DNA of 39,327 nucleotides from positions 1 through 39,327 of the forward strand of contig JAUIEF010000025.1 in assembly GCA_030428785.1 (NCBI GenBank), read 5' to 3'. Shown here one piece after another: positions 8,224 to 16,183 of this stretch. This stretch comes from a bacterium (lineage in GTDB: Bacteria; Planctomycetota; B15-G4). Under the pieces are notes generated by a model. That model did not search any database. It had not been told where the DNA came from and saw only the letters and a list, made by a program, of their open reading frames with translations. Position numbers and translations under genes: made by a program. The first letter of the stretch is position 1; the number at the start of each line of letters is the position of its first letter.

Positions 8224-8975
8224 GGCGTCGACTCCTCGAGGTCGCCCGAGTTGCGCGCGCCGCGCTCGACCGGCATGCCGCGCGCCCGCCACTCCGTGAT
8301 GCCGCCCGCGTAGACGCGCAACCGCTGCGGGTCCGCGCCCATGCCCATGAGGAAGAGCGCCGCCGACTCGCTGTCCTCGCAGTCGCCGCCGTTGCAGTAG
8401 ACGATGATCTCCATCGCCGTGGGCAGCACCTGGAGCAGCGCCTCCTGGTGGCGCTCCGGGTGGAAGTGGTCGAACTGCCGCGCGCCGGGGATGTGCCCGT
8501 CGGCGTAGTGGTCGTCGTCGCGCGCGTCGATGAAGACGTAGGCCTCGTAGGCGTACATGGGGTCCTCGTGGAGCGCGCGGACCTCGGAGAAGGTCGCGGC
8601 GCGGAGGCCCTTGGCGGCCAGGCGCTCCACGACGGCGGGGTCGACGGCGTCGTCCGGCGGGCTGCCGACGTCCGGGGGCGCGGCGCCGGTCAGGCCGTCG
8701 GTCGCGGGCGGCGGGGCCGGGGACGCGTCGGGCGGGGTCGGGTCGCCGGCGGCCGAGTCGGAGACCGGTTCGGCGGCTGACTCGGAGCCCGGTTCGGGCA
8801 CTGGTTCGGGCACTGGTTCGGCGACCGGGTCGGAGACCGGCCGAGCGGTCGCCGCGCCCTTCGGGAAGTAGTCCCGTCCGAGCTCCAGGCCGTCCGACGA
8901 GAGCGCGTTCGACGCGAGGCCCAGCGCGAGGCCCGTGACGAGCACGAGCCCCGTCTCCACGAGGAGTCTCGGCAT
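8220..8975 (-). CDS. Membrane-anchored rhodanese-domain protein
   Basis: The 251-residue protein begins with a hydrophobic segment (about 4-22) that acts as a signal anchor. A long Pro/Glu/Ser/Ala-rich linker (about 45-110) follows, then a rhodanese fold at about 120-235. The active-site loop is VYCNGGDCEDSE with the persulfide cysteine at Cys194; the typical upstream FIDARDDDHYADGHIPGA and downstream YAGGITEWRARGMPV are present. The domain should sit outside the cytoplasm and transfer sulfane sulfur or sense thiols. It is the first gene of a two-gene unit with the MauE/DoxX-like protein. A GGAG about 14 bases before the ATG is a possible ribosome-binding site. The linker is encoded by short repeats. 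Confidence 0.88.
   Translation of the reverse strand: MPRLLVETGLVLVTGLALGLASNALSSDGLELGRDYFPKGAATARPVSDPVAEPVPEPVPEPGSESAAEPVSDSAAGDPTPPDASPAPPPATDGLTGAAPPDVGSPPDDAVDPAVVERLAAKGLRAATFSEVRALHEDPMYAYEAYVFIDARDDDHYADGHIPGARQFDHFHPERHQEALLQVLPTAMEIIVYCNGGDCEDSESAALFLMGMGADPQRLRVYAGGITEWRARGMPVERGARNSGDLEESTP
8791..8821. repeat. 12-bp tandem repeat in the rhodanese linker
   Basis: On the plus strand GGTTCGGGCACT occurs at 8791-8802 and 8803-8814 and partly at 8815-8821, with more diverged relatives out to about 8760 and 8840. It encodes PVPE units on the minus strand, in frame. Confidence 0.8.
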
Positions 8976-9154
8976 GGCGGCGGCTGCTCCGGCGGGGTGT
9001 CGGTCGGGGTCGGACGTGTCGTCGGCGTCGGGCGGCGGGGCACGGGCCGGCGGCCCGTCCTACGTCGCGCGCGCGGAGGCGTGGGACGGCGCCGCTCGCG
9101 GACGCGGCGCTCCGGGACCGGCGATCCGCGCCGCCCCGGGACGCGCGCACCCCA

Positions 9155-9163
9155 TGCTATGTT
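9155..9163 (+). promoter_or_regulatory. Extended -10 box just before a start codon
   Basis: TGCTATGTT at 9155-9163 is an extended -10 element. The first base of the ATG at 9170 is seven bases past its end, where transcription would start, so the message may be leaderless. No clear -35 box is seen. Confidence 0.35.
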
Positions 9164-9169
9164 CCGGCG

Positions 9170-9442
9170 ATGCCCGCGCCACGTCTCTCTCCCGCCTGGT
9201 CCGTGGGCCTGCTGCTCGCGCTCCTCGTGGGCGTCGGCGTGCTCCTCGCGGGGCTCGGCAGCGCGGTGCTCATCCCGCAGGGCTCGATGGTGGGCGTGCT
9301 CGCCCTCGGCGTCCTGCTGTTCCTCGGCGCGCAGCTCGCGATCTTCAAGCTCTTCGGGCTCCGCTCGCGCGCCGACGAGGCCGCCGCGGAGGACGAGGAG
9401 CCCGAGGACGACGACTCCGACTGGCGCGCCTGGCGCGGCTGA
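9170..9442 (+). CDS. Small two-helix membrane protein with an acidic tail
   Basis: The 90-residue protein has two hydrophobic segments (about 10-33 and 38-62) joined by a short turn with IPQGS. A cytosolic tail follows, dense in Glu and Asp and ending in SDWRAWRG. Codon third positions are almost all G or C, which supports real coding. I recognise no family. It is a single gene between the divergent rhodanese gene and the tRNA-Leu on the other strand. The mRNA may be leaderless, because a -10 box ends seven bases before the ATG and no ribosome-binding site is visible. Confidence 0.65.
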   Translation: MPAPRLSPAWSVGLLLALLVGVGVLLAGLGSAVLIPQGSMVGVLALGVLLFLGAQLAIFKLFGLRSRADEAAAEDEEPEDDDSDWRAWRG

Positions 9443-9473
9443 GCCGGACCGCCGTCCCCCCGGCGGCGACGCG

Positions 9474-9560
9474 TGGTGCCAGAGGGGGGACTCGAACCCC
9501 CAAGCCCTTGCGGGCAGCGGATTTTGAATCCGCCGCGTCTACCGGTTCCGCCACTCTGGC
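9474..9560 (-). tRNA. tRNA-Leu, anticodon CAA
   Basis: Read on the minus strand, the seven-base acceptor stem GCCAGAG pairs perfectly with CTCTGGC. The anticodon stem GCGGA/TCCGC encloses the loop TTCAAAA with anticodon CAA. The long variable arm TGCCCGCAAGGGC is typical of leucine tRNAs. The T arm GGGGG-TTCGAGT-CCCCC is perfect, and CCA is encoded (9474-9476). It decodes TTG, a codon rarely used in this GC-rich genome. It lies 49 bases downstream of dapB on the same strand and may be processed from that transcript. Confidence 0.96.
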
Positions 9561-9573
9561 CGAGGGTCGTCGT

Positions 9574-9590
9574 CGGGGCTCGTCGCCCCG
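9574..9590 (-). terminator. GC-rich hairpin between dapB and tRNA-Leu
   Basis: CGGGGC (9574-9579) and GCCCCG (9585-9590) form a six-base-pair stem with loop TCGTC. It could end or pause dapB transcription, or mark processing of the tRNA precursor. There is no U tract. Confidence 0.3.
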
Positions 9591-9609
9591 GCGCCTCGCG
9601 GGCGGGGGA

Positions 9610-10320
9610 TCATAGCAGTCCCCCGTCGGGACGGGCGAGGAGCGCGTCGAGCCCCACGTGCAGGCCGCGCAGCCCGGGCGCGGCGCGCAGCGCGAGGAGC
9701 AGACCCGGCAGGAAGGCGGCCCGGTCGCGCACCTCGTGCTCGAGCACGACGCGCTCGTCGCCGGTGTCGACCGTGACGACCTGGCGCGCGACGACGCCCT
9801 CCGTGCGGCGGCTCTCGATGGGCGGCGGCGCGGCCGCCGGGTCCCGCTCGCGCGCGGCGCGGTGCATGCGCTCCGCGGTGGCGCGCGCGGTGCCGGAGGG
9901 CGCGTCGCGCTTGGCCGGGTGGTGCACCTCGAGGATCGAGCCGTCGCCGAGCACGCGCGCGAGCGCCTCGGCCGCCTGCATCTGGAGCACGGCCCCCACC
10001 GAGAAGTTCGGGACGACGAGCACGCCGACGCCGCCGTCCGACGCCGCGCGCCGGAGCTCGTCGAGGTCGTCGGCGAGCAGCCCGCTCGTCCCGACGACGA
10101 CCGCGAGCCCCCGCCGGGCGGCGAGCGGCGCGAGCGCGCGGCTCGCGTCCGCGACGGTCACGTCGAGGAGCACGTCGTGAGCGGCCGGGTCGAGCGCGCG
10201 CTCCGGGTCGTCGCCGCGGACGAGTGTCCCCGCGAGGCGCAGGTCGGGCGCCGCGTCCACGGCGGCCGCGGCGAGACGCCCGAGCCGGCCGCGCGCGCCC
10301 GCGATGACGACGCGCGTCAT
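9610..10320 (-). CDS. dapB: 4-hydroxy-tetrahydrodipicolinate reductase
   Basis: DapB reduces the DapA product with NAD(P)H on the way to diaminopimelate and lysine. The 236-residue protein starts at 10320 with the nucleotide-binding loop VVIAGARGRLGR. It then shows LLDVTVADASR, VVGTSGL, VPNFSVGA and the family signature EVHHPAKRDAPSGTA with His133, His134 and Lys137. The length is slightly below the usual 240-270 residues, but all motifs are present. It starts eight bases after the ddl stop, so the two are co-transcribed. Together they supply two peptidoglycan precursors, diaminopimelate and D-Ala-D-Ala. Confidence 0.95.
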   Translation of the reverse strand: MTRVVIAGARGRLGRLAAAAVDAAPDLRLAGTLVRGDDPERALDPAAHDVLLDVTVADASRALAPLAARRGLAVVVGTSGLLADDLDELRRAASDGGVGVLVVPNFSVGAVLQMQAAEALARVLGDGSILEVHHPAKRDAPSGTARATAERMHRAARERDPAAAPPPIESRRTEGVVARQVVTVDTGDERVVLEHEVRDRAAFLPGLLLALRAAPGLRGLHVGLDALLARPDGGLL

Positions 10321-10328
10321 CGCCACAC

Positions 10329-11327
10329 TCAGCCTGCCCGCCAGGCGTCGGCGAGCACCGCCTCGAGGACCTGGAGCGGCGTCCACCCCGCGGCCGCGGC
10401 CGACATGGGCACGAGGCTGTGCGTCGTGAAGCCCGGGAGCGTGTTGAGCTCGAGGAACACGGGGACGCCGGTCTCCTCGCGCAGGATGAAGTCCAGGCGC
10501 GCGACGCCGCGCAGCTCGAGGCGTTCGTAGAGCGTGCGCGCGAGGCGCTCGATCTCCGCGCGCGCGTCCTCCGGGACCGCGGCGGGGCACTCGTAGCGCG
10601 TCGCCTCCGAGTGGTACTTGGCCTCGTAGTCGTAGAACTCGGCGGCGGGCCGGATCGCGACGAGCGGGAAGGTCACGACCTCGCCCGCGTGGCGGAGCAC
10701 CGCGCACGTGACCTCGGGCCCGGCGACGAGCGCCTCGACCATCGCCCGGCCCGTCGCGTCGTGCTGCTGCGCGAGCGGCACGGCCGCGCGGAGCGCCTCC
10801 TCGTCGGCGGCCTTCGTGATGCCGACGCTCGACCCCGCGCAGACCGGCTTCACGAAGCACGGGTAGCCGATGCCCTTCTGGATGCCCCAGGCGGGGAAGC
10901 GCGTGCCGACGAGCACCTCGTGGCTCGCGGTGTGCGCGCCGACCTTGGCCGCCGCGAGCTTGGAGAGCTCCTTGTCCATGCCGAGCGCGCTCGCCGCGGG
11001 GCCGCTCCCCGTGTACGGGACGCCGGCGTCCTCGAGCAGCCGCTGGACCGTGCCGTCCTCGCCGAACGGACCGTGCAGGCCGACGAGCGCCGTCTCGCCC
11101 TGCGCGCGCAGGTCCTCGAGCGCCGCGTCGCGCGGACCGCCGGGCGGGAGACCGTCGAAGCCGTCGTCCGGCCCCCCCACCGACCAGCGCTCCTCGCGGT
11201 CGACGAGCACGGGGCGCACGCGGTGGCCGCCCTCGCGGAGCACGGCGAGCATCGCGCGGCTCGTGTCGAGCGAGACGTCGTGCTCGGACGACGGTCCACC
11301 GGCGAGGATCGCGACGTTCATGGCCAT
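10329..11327 (-). CDS. ddl: D-alanine--D-alanine ligase
   Basis: This ATP-grasp ligase makes the D-Ala-D-Ala dipeptide of peptidoglycan. The 332-residue protein has the N-terminal VAILAGGPSSEHDVS block, then LVGLHGPFGEDGTVQ near 81-95, and PYTGSG. The ATP-binding segment is FVKPVCAGSSVGITK, and the catalytic end contains RLDFILREETGVPVFLELN and TLPGFT. The start at 11327 is preferred over the ATG two codons later because GGAG lies seven bases before it. The gene follows the UDP-sugar pyrophosphorylase after 63 bases and precedes dapB by eight, so it may be part of the long fab transcript. Confidence 0.96.
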   Translation of the reverse strand: MAMNVAILAGGPSSEHDVSLDTSRAMLAVLREGGHRVRPVLVDREERWSVGGPDDGFDGLPPGGPRDAALEDLRAQGETALVGLHGPFGEDGTVQRLLEDAGVPYTGSGPAASALGMDKELSKLAAAKVGAHTASHEVLVGTRFPAWGIQKGIGYPCFVKPVCAGSSVGITKAADEEALRAAVPLAQQHDATGRAMVEALVAGPEVTCAVLRHAGEVVTFPLVAIRPAAEFYDYEAKYHSEATRYECPAAVPEDARAEIERLARTLYERLELRGVARLDFILREETGVPVFLELNTLPGFTTHSLVPMSAAAAGWTPLQVLEAVLADAWRAG

Positions 11328-11390
11328 GGCTGCGCTCCGGCGTCGGCCGGCGCGGGCCGACCGGAGGCGCCGAGGCGGCGACGGGCCGCG

Positions 11391-12767
11391 TCAGGCGGGG
11401 CGGTCGAACACCGGACCGAGGTCCGACCGCGTCAGGTTATCGCGGAAGGACGCCTGATCCAGCGCGAAGAGCGGACCCACCTCGGCGGGGCCCGACGGCG
11501 GCTGCAGGCCGGCCGCCTCCATCCAGCGCTTCGCCTGGTCGACGAGGGCGGCCTCGCTCGTCGCCGGGCTGTCCTGGCCCTCGGCGTTCTTGACCGGCGC
11601 GAACTCGTCCTCGCGCGGCACGACCTGCGTGACGCTGCGCTCGGCGAGCGGCAGCGCGTCGAACACGAACATCTCCATCTTGATCGCGTTCGGCTCGCCG
11701 GGCTGCACGAGCGTGCCCTGCTCGTCGAGGCACGGGACCTTCTTGTCGGCGCGGTGCACGGGGAGCTCGCCCTGCCGCGCGATGGTCCGGGCGAAGCCGA
11801 CGTCGAGCACGTGGATGGCGATGTTGCCCGCGCGGAAGCGCAGCCGGCCGTCGTCGTCGCGCGCGGCCGCGAGCTCCGCGTCGAGGTCGCTGTACTCGAG
11901 CAGGCAGGTCCGGCCGTCGCGGCGCGCGAGCACGCCGACCTTCTCGCCGGGGTCGCTCTTCTCGACGACCTTCGTGGACATCTCCGCGCCGGCCTGCACG
12001 TGGTGCCCGATGAAGAGCGGGTCGAACACCTGTGCGAGCGGGTTGTCGACCTGGAAGTAGAAGAGCTGCTCGAGGCCGCGGGACGCCATGTCGTCGAGGG
12101 CGCCGCTCACGTCGAGCGCGCGGAAGCAGCCGCCGTGGCCGTCCGGGCTCATGGAGAGCGCGCCGCGGTCGGCGAGCAGCAGCTTGCCGTCGCGATCCAC
12201 CGCCGGGAGCATCCCCTGCACGAGGAAGAACACCTGGTCGCGTTCGAGCCCGAACCAGCCCGCCTCCTCGAAGGCGGCGACCGTGCTCTCGTGGTTCGCG
12301 CGGCTCGTCATGACGTAGAACGGCAGCGCCGCGCCGTAGCGACGCGAGGTCGCGAGCACGCGGTGAGCGTGGTACGCGAAGAGGCTGCGTCGGGTGAGCG
12401 GGCCGATCGGGTAGCGCCCCTTGGGGCCGTCGTAGCCGAGGCGCGTGCCCTGACCGCCGGCGACGAGGAAGGCCCCCACCTTGCCGGCGGCGAGGAGCTC
12501 GGCGCCGGCCGCGCGGGCGGCGGCGTCGCGCGCGTCGTCGACGCCCCAGTCGATCATCTCCGGCGGCGCGAGGTCGCCGGCGTGCTCCTCGGGCGCGTGC
12601 CCGAGCACGGAGTCGATGAGCCGGCTGAGCCGCGGGAGGTCGAGCGCCTCGAGCTCGTCGGCGAAGGCGGCGGCCGAGGCGTCGTCGAGCGCGTCCGCGA
12701 AGCGCAGGACGTGGGCCTGGCCGTGGGCGTCGAGACGGTCGTGGAGCGCGCGGAGCCGGTCGTGCAT
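11391..12767 (-). CDS. UDPGP-family UDP-sugar pyrophosphorylase (UAP1/AGX-like)
   Basis: The 458-residue protein belongs to the eukaryote-like UDP-sugar pyrophosphorylase family, which makes UDP-GlcNAc, UDP-GalNAc or UDP-glucose from UTP and a sugar-1-phosphate. The nucleotide loop is LVAGGQGTRLGYDGPKGRYP at about 118-137. Downstream are FYVMTSRANHEST, SPDGHGG, FYFQVDNPLAQVFDP, EKVGVL and FVFDALPLAE, as in UAP1. Bacterial GlmU is unrelated in layout. Numbering starts at the ATG at 12767, eleven bases after the fabF stop, so it is the tail of the fab operon. The sugar cannot be told from sequence, but the AGX-like motifs favour N-acetylhexosamine. It would link fatty-acid supply to UDP-GlcNAc supply for the envelope. 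Confidence 0.88.
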   Translation of the reverse strand: MHDRLRALHDRLDAHGQAHVLRFADALDDASAAAFADELEALDLPRLSRLIDSVLGHAPEEHAGDLAPPEMIDWGVDDARDAAARAAGAELLAAGKVGAFLVAGGQGTRLGYDGPKGRYPIGPLTRRSLFAYHAHRVLATSRRYGAALPFYVMTSRANHESTVAAFEEAGWFGLERDQVFFLVQGMLPAVDRDGKLLLADRGALSMSPDGHGGCFRALDVSGALDDMASRGLEQLFYFQVDNPLAQVFDPLFIGHHVQAGAEMSTKVVEKSDPGEKVGVLARRDGRTCLLEYSDLDAELAAARDDDGRLRFRAGNIAIHVLDVGFARTIARQGELPVHRADKKVPCLDEQGTLVQPGEPNAIKMEMFVFDALPLAERSVTQVVPREDEFAPVKNAEGQDSPATSEAALVDQAKRWMEAAGLQPPSGPAEVGPLFALDQASFRDNLTRSDLGPVFDRPA

Positions 12768-12778
12768 CCGGCCGGGAC

Positions 12779-14035
12779 TCAGTCGCCGGCCTGGCCGAAC
12801 ACCAGGCTCACGTTGTGGCCGCCGAAGCCCAGCGAGTTGCTCACCGCGTGCCGGACCTCCAGCGAGCGGGCCTCGCCCGGCACGTAGTCCAGGTCGCAGC
12901 CCTCGCCCGCCTCGTGGTGGTTGAGCGTGGCGTGGATGAGCCCCTCGGCGATGGATTTCGCCGTGACGGCCGCCTCGATGGCCGCGGACCCGCCGAGCAG
13001 GTGGCCGACCATCGACTTGGTGCTCGACACCGCGAGGTTCTTCGCGTGGTCGCCGAAGACCCGGTGGAGCGCCTTGGTCTCCACGAGGTCGTTGTAGTGC
13101 GTCGACGTGCCGTGCGCGTTGATGTAGTCGACGTCCTCGGGGCGCAGGCCCGCGTCCTGGAGCGTCAGGTTCATCGCGCGCGTCGGGCCGTCCGCGTCCT
13201 CCTTCGGCTGCGTGATGTGGAACGCGTCGGCGGTCGAGCCGTAGCCGCTGAACTCGGCGTAGATCGTCGCGCCCCGGTCGAGGGCGTGCTGACGCTCCTC
13301 GAGCATGAGCACCGCGGCGCCCTCGCCCATGACGAAGCCGTCGCGGTCCTTGTCGAACGGGCGCGACGCCTCCTGCGGCGCGTCGTTGCGGGTGGAGAGC
13401 GCCTTCATCGCGCCGAAGGCCGCGACGGCCTGCGTCGAGATGGGCGCCTCGGAGCCGCCGGACAGCACCATGTCCGCCTCGCCGTACTGGATCGTGCGCA
13501 GCGCCATGCCGAGCGCATGGCCGGCCGACGCGCACGCCGAGCTCGTCGCGAAGTTCGTGCCCCGCAGCCCGTGCTCGATGCTGATCTGCCCGCTCACGGC
13601 GTTGGGCATCATCTTCGGGATGAAGTGCGGGGACGCACGACGCGGCCCGCGCTCCATGATCGTGATGTGGTGCTCCTCGATCGAGGTGATGCCCCCGATG
13701 CCCGTCCCCATGACGCACCCGATCCGGTCGCGGTCGAGCGCGTCGAAGTCCACCTTCGAGTCGGCGATGCAGTCCTTCGCCGCCATGAGGGCGTACTGCG
13801 TGAACGGGTCCAGCTTCCGCGCCTCCTTGGCGCCGAAGACGGAGTCCGGGTCGTACTCGACGACCTGGGCCGCGAACTGGGTCCTGTAGTCCGTGACGTC
13901 GAAGTACGTGATCGGCCGGACGCCGGAGCGTCCCGCGATCAGGCCCTTCCAGATCTCGTCGAACGACAGGCCCAGTCCACAGACCGCACCGAGTCCGGTG
14001 ACGACGACGCGCCGTCGCTGTCCGCTACCGCTCAT
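12779..14035 (-). CDS. fabF: 3-oxoacyl-ACP synthase II
   Basis: FabF elongates acyl-ACP with malonyl-ACP. The 418-residue protein has the Cys-His-His triad of KAS II: Cys168 in TSSACASAGHAL, His308 in NAHGTSTHYND and His345 in KSMVGHLLGGS. It begins with RRVVVTGLGAVCGLG and ends in SNSLGFGGHNVSLVF, both typical. Length matches the family. It starts 35 bases after acpP, the usual partner order. Confidence 0.97.
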   Translation of the reverse strand: MSGSGQRRRVVVTGLGAVCGLGLSFDEIWKGLIAGRSGVRPITYFDVTDYRTQFAAQVVEYDPDSVFGAKEARKLDPFTQYALMAAKDCIADSKVDFDALDRDRIGCVMGTGIGGITSIEEHHITIMERGPRRASPHFIPKMMPNAVSGQISIEHGLRGTNFATSSACASAGHALGMALRTIQYGEADMVLSGGSEAPISTQAVAAFGAMKALSTRNDAPQEASRPFDKDRDGFVMGEGAAVLMLEERQHALDRGATIYAEFSGYGSTADAFHITQPKEDADGPTRAMNLTLQDAGLRPEDVDYINAHGTSTHYNDLVETKALHRVFGDHAKNLAVSSTKSMVGHLLGGSAAIEAAVTAKSIAEGLIHATLNHHEAGEGCDLDYVPGEARSLEVRHAVSNSLGFGGHNVSLVFGQAGD

Positions 14036-14070
14036 GGGCTTGGCTGGCTCGGGCCGGGGGCGGGGAGCGC

Positions 14071-14322
14071 TCAGCTCGCGCTGGCGTGGTTCGCGATGTA
14101 GTTCACCGCGTCACCGACCGTCTGGATCTTCTCCGCTTCCTCATCAGGGATGCTGATGTTGAAGTGGTCCTCGAACTCCATGACGAGCTCGACGGTGTCG
14201 AGTGAGTCCGCACCGAGGTCCTGGATGAAGGACGTGCTGGTGCTGACCTTGTCCTTGCTCGCCCCCATCTGCTCGCAGACGATGGCGACGACCTTTTCCT
14301 CGATCTCCTGCGTCGAAGGCAC
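14071..14322 (-). CDS. acpP: Acyl carrier protein
   Basis: This is the housekeeping carrier of fatty-acid synthesis. The 83-residue acidic protein has the phosphopantetheine serine at Ser40 in [16 protein letters not shown], followed by the standard [20 protein letters not shown] segment. It sits between fabG and fabF and is separated from fabG by 148 bases, the largest gap of the cluster, which holds a candidate internal promoter. That would fit the need for far more AcpP than enzyme. It is clearly distinct from the carrier protein at 2947-3204. Confidence 0.97.
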   Translation of the reverse strand: MPSTQEIEEKVVAIVCEQMGASKDKVSTSTSFIQDLGADSLDTVELVMEFEDHFNISIPDEEAEKIQTVGDAVNYIANHASAS

Positions 14323-14389
14323 CTGTTCTCTCCGTCTTGGGTGGGCGGGTCCGCCCGGTCTGGGACGGTCGACCCGACCCGTGGAAACG

Positions 14390-14419
14390 ATAGTTTGCGT
14401 AGGCCCCGGCCCAAGTCAA
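14390..14419 (-). promoter_or_regulatory. Candidate internal promoter for acpP-fabF
   Basis: On the minus strand a good -35 box TTGACT (14414-14419) is followed by an AT-rich CAAACTAT; AACTAT at 14390-14395 gives an 18-base spacer. It lies in the fabG-acpP gap and would leave a leader of roughly 60 bases. The precise -10 hexamer is ambiguous. Confidence 0.5.
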
Positions 14420-14470
14420 GACGGGCCGAAAACAGCGGGAAATGCTTGCGTGCGCCGCGTTTTGCGGCGC

Positions 14471-15214
14471 TCAGAGGGACATGCCTCCGTCGATGACGAG
14501 GGTGGTCCCGGTGACGTACGAGGAGGCATCCGACGCGAGGAACAGCACCCCGTTCGCGATGTCCGCCGCCTCGCCGAACCGACCCATCGGGATGCCCGCG
14601 AGGCTCTTCTGCTTCACCTCGTCCGGCAGGTCGGCGGTCATGTCGGTCTTGATGTACCCCGGCGCGATGGCGTTCACGCGCACGCCGCGCGCGCCGAACT
14701 CGGCGGCGAGGGAGCGCGTGATGCCGAACAGCCCCGCCTTCGCGGCCGCGTAATTGCTCTGGCCCGGGCTCCCCATGAGCCCGACGATCGACGACACGTT
14801 GATGATCGACCCCGCGCGGCCCTTGATCATCGGCCGGGCCACGGCGCGCGACCAGAAGAGCGCCGCCTTGAGGTTGATGTCGATGACCGAGTCGATGTCC
14901 TCGTCGGACATCTTCATGAGCAGGCCGTCGCGCGTGATGCCCGCGTTGTTCACGAGCACGTCGATGCGGCCCCACTCGCCCATGACGGCCTTGGCGACCT
15001 CGTCGGCGCGCGCGCCGTCGCGGACGTCCGCGGCGAACGCGAGCGCCTCGCCGCCGGCGTCGCGCGCGGCGGCGGCGCCCTTCTCGGCGGACGACTCGGA
15101 CGTCGCGACCGCGGCGACGCGGCAACCCGCGCGCGCGAGCGCCTCCGTGATGCCGAGTCCGATGCCGCGGGAGGCGCCGGTGACGATGGCCGTGCGGCCG
15201 GACAGGTCCGTCAT
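14471..15214 (-). CDS. fabG: 3-oxoacyl-ACP reductase
   Basis: FabG reduces 3-oxoacyl-ACP with NADPH. The 247-residue short-chain dehydrogenase has the cofactor loop TGASRGIG at 12-19, NNAG at 89-92 and the catalytic set Ser142, Tyr155 and Lys159 (NVSS, SNYAAAKAG). It ends with ASSYVTGTTLVIDGGMSL, the usual FabG C-terminus. The ATG overlaps the fabD stop by four bases (ATGA), so translation is coupled. Confidence 0.97.
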   Translation of the reverse strand: MTDLSGRTAIVTGASRGIGLGITEALARAGCRVAAVATSESSAEKGAAAARDAGGEALAFAADVRDGARADEVAKAVMGEWGRIDVLVNNAGITRDGLLMKMSDEDIDSVIDINLKAALFWSRAVARPMIKGRAGSIINVSSIVGLMGSPGQSNYAAAKAGLFGITRSLAAEFGARGVRVNAIAPGYIKTDMTADLPDEVKQKSLAGIPMGRFGEAADIANGVLFLASDASSYVTGTTLVIDGGMSL

Positions 15215-16176
15215 GAGGAGGCTCCGGTCGTGGCGGGCCACGGGGTCAGGGCGTCGAGCTCCGCGACGTCGCCGCACGTGGCGACCTGCGTCTCCCGGTC
15301 GTAGCGCCGCAGCATGTTCGTGAGCTGCCGGCCGGGTGCCGGCTCGAGGAACCGCTCCACGCCGCGCGCGAGGAGCGTCTCCATGGACTGCTGCCAGCGC
15401 ACGGGCGAGGTGATCTGGCGTCGCAGGAGGTCCTGGATCGCGTCGGGGTCCGTCGTCGCCTCGCCGGTGACGTTCATGACCACGGGGACGCGCGGCGCGG
15501 CGACGGGCGTCGACTCGAGCGCCTCGGCGAGCGCGGCCGCCGCCGACTCCATGCACGGCGAGTGGAACGCGCCCGCGACCGGCAGGCGCACGCCCTTGCG
15601 GATCTTGTGGTCGCGCAGCATGCCCTCGGCGCGGTCGACCGCGTCGTTCGTGCCGGCGATGGCCACCTGGCCGGGCGCGAGGAGGTTCGCGACGACGAGC
15701 ACGCCGTCCTCCCGCGCCGCGTCGCACACGGCGGCCGCCGACTCCGGCGTCGCGCCGACGAGCGAGAGCATGCCGCTCGGGTGCTCGTCCGACGCCTTCT
15801 GCATGGCGCGGCCGCGCAGCGCGACGAGCTTGACCGCGTCCTCGACCGACAGGGCGCCGGCCCACGTGAGCGCGGTGTACTCGCCGAGGCTCAGGCCCGC
15901 GCAGGCGTCGACCGCGGCGCGGTCCACGAGGTCGCGGGACTCCGCGGCGGCCATCGCCGCGAGCGAGGTCACGAGGATCGCCGGCTGGCAGACGTCCGTG
16001 CGGTCGAGGGCGGCCTTGTCGTCGCCGCCGATGACCGTGCGGAGGTCCTCGCCGAGGACGTCCGCGGCCGTGTCGAACACGGCGCGGGCGGCCTCCTCGC
16101 GGTCGGCGAGGTCGAGCCCCATGCCGAGCGCCTGCGCGCCCTGGCCGGGGAAGAGGATGGCTCCGTGCGCGCTCAT
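15211..16176 (-). CDS. fabD: Malonyl-CoA:ACP transacylase
   Basis: FabD moves malonyl groups from CoA to ACP. The 321-residue protein begins with ILFPGQGAQALGMG, has the nucleophile Ser96 in GLSLGEYTAL and the catalytic His205 in GAFHSPCMES, and contains PGQVAIAGT. Length is normal. It starts seven bases after fabH and overlaps fabG by four. Confidence 0.96.
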   Translation of the reverse strand: MSAHGAILFPGQGAQALGMGLDLADREEAARAVFDTAADVLGEDLRTVIGGDDKAALDRTDVCQPAILVTSLAAMAAAESRDLVDRAAVDACAGLSLGEYTALTWAGALSVEDAVKLVALRGRAMQKASDEHPSGMLSLVGATPESAAAVCDAAREDGVLVVANLLAPGQVAIAGTNDAVDRAEGMLRDHKIRKGVRLPVAGAFHSPCMESAAAALAEALESTPVAAPRVPVVMNVTGEATTDPDAIQDLLRRQITSPVRWQQSMETLLARGVERFLEPAPGRQLTNMLRRYDRETQVATCGDVAELDALTPWPATTGASS

Positions 16177-16183
16177 GGACCGA

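Noticed and set aside
5569..8313. A 914-codon plus-strand frame
   Set aside because: It runs antisense to the SGNH gene and out of frame through the TPR gene; composition is arginine-rich noise.
9610..10860. Longer dapB with about 180 extra N-terminal residues
   Set aside because: The extra part overlaps ddl out of frame; the dapB nucleotide-binding loop starts right after the ATG at 10320.
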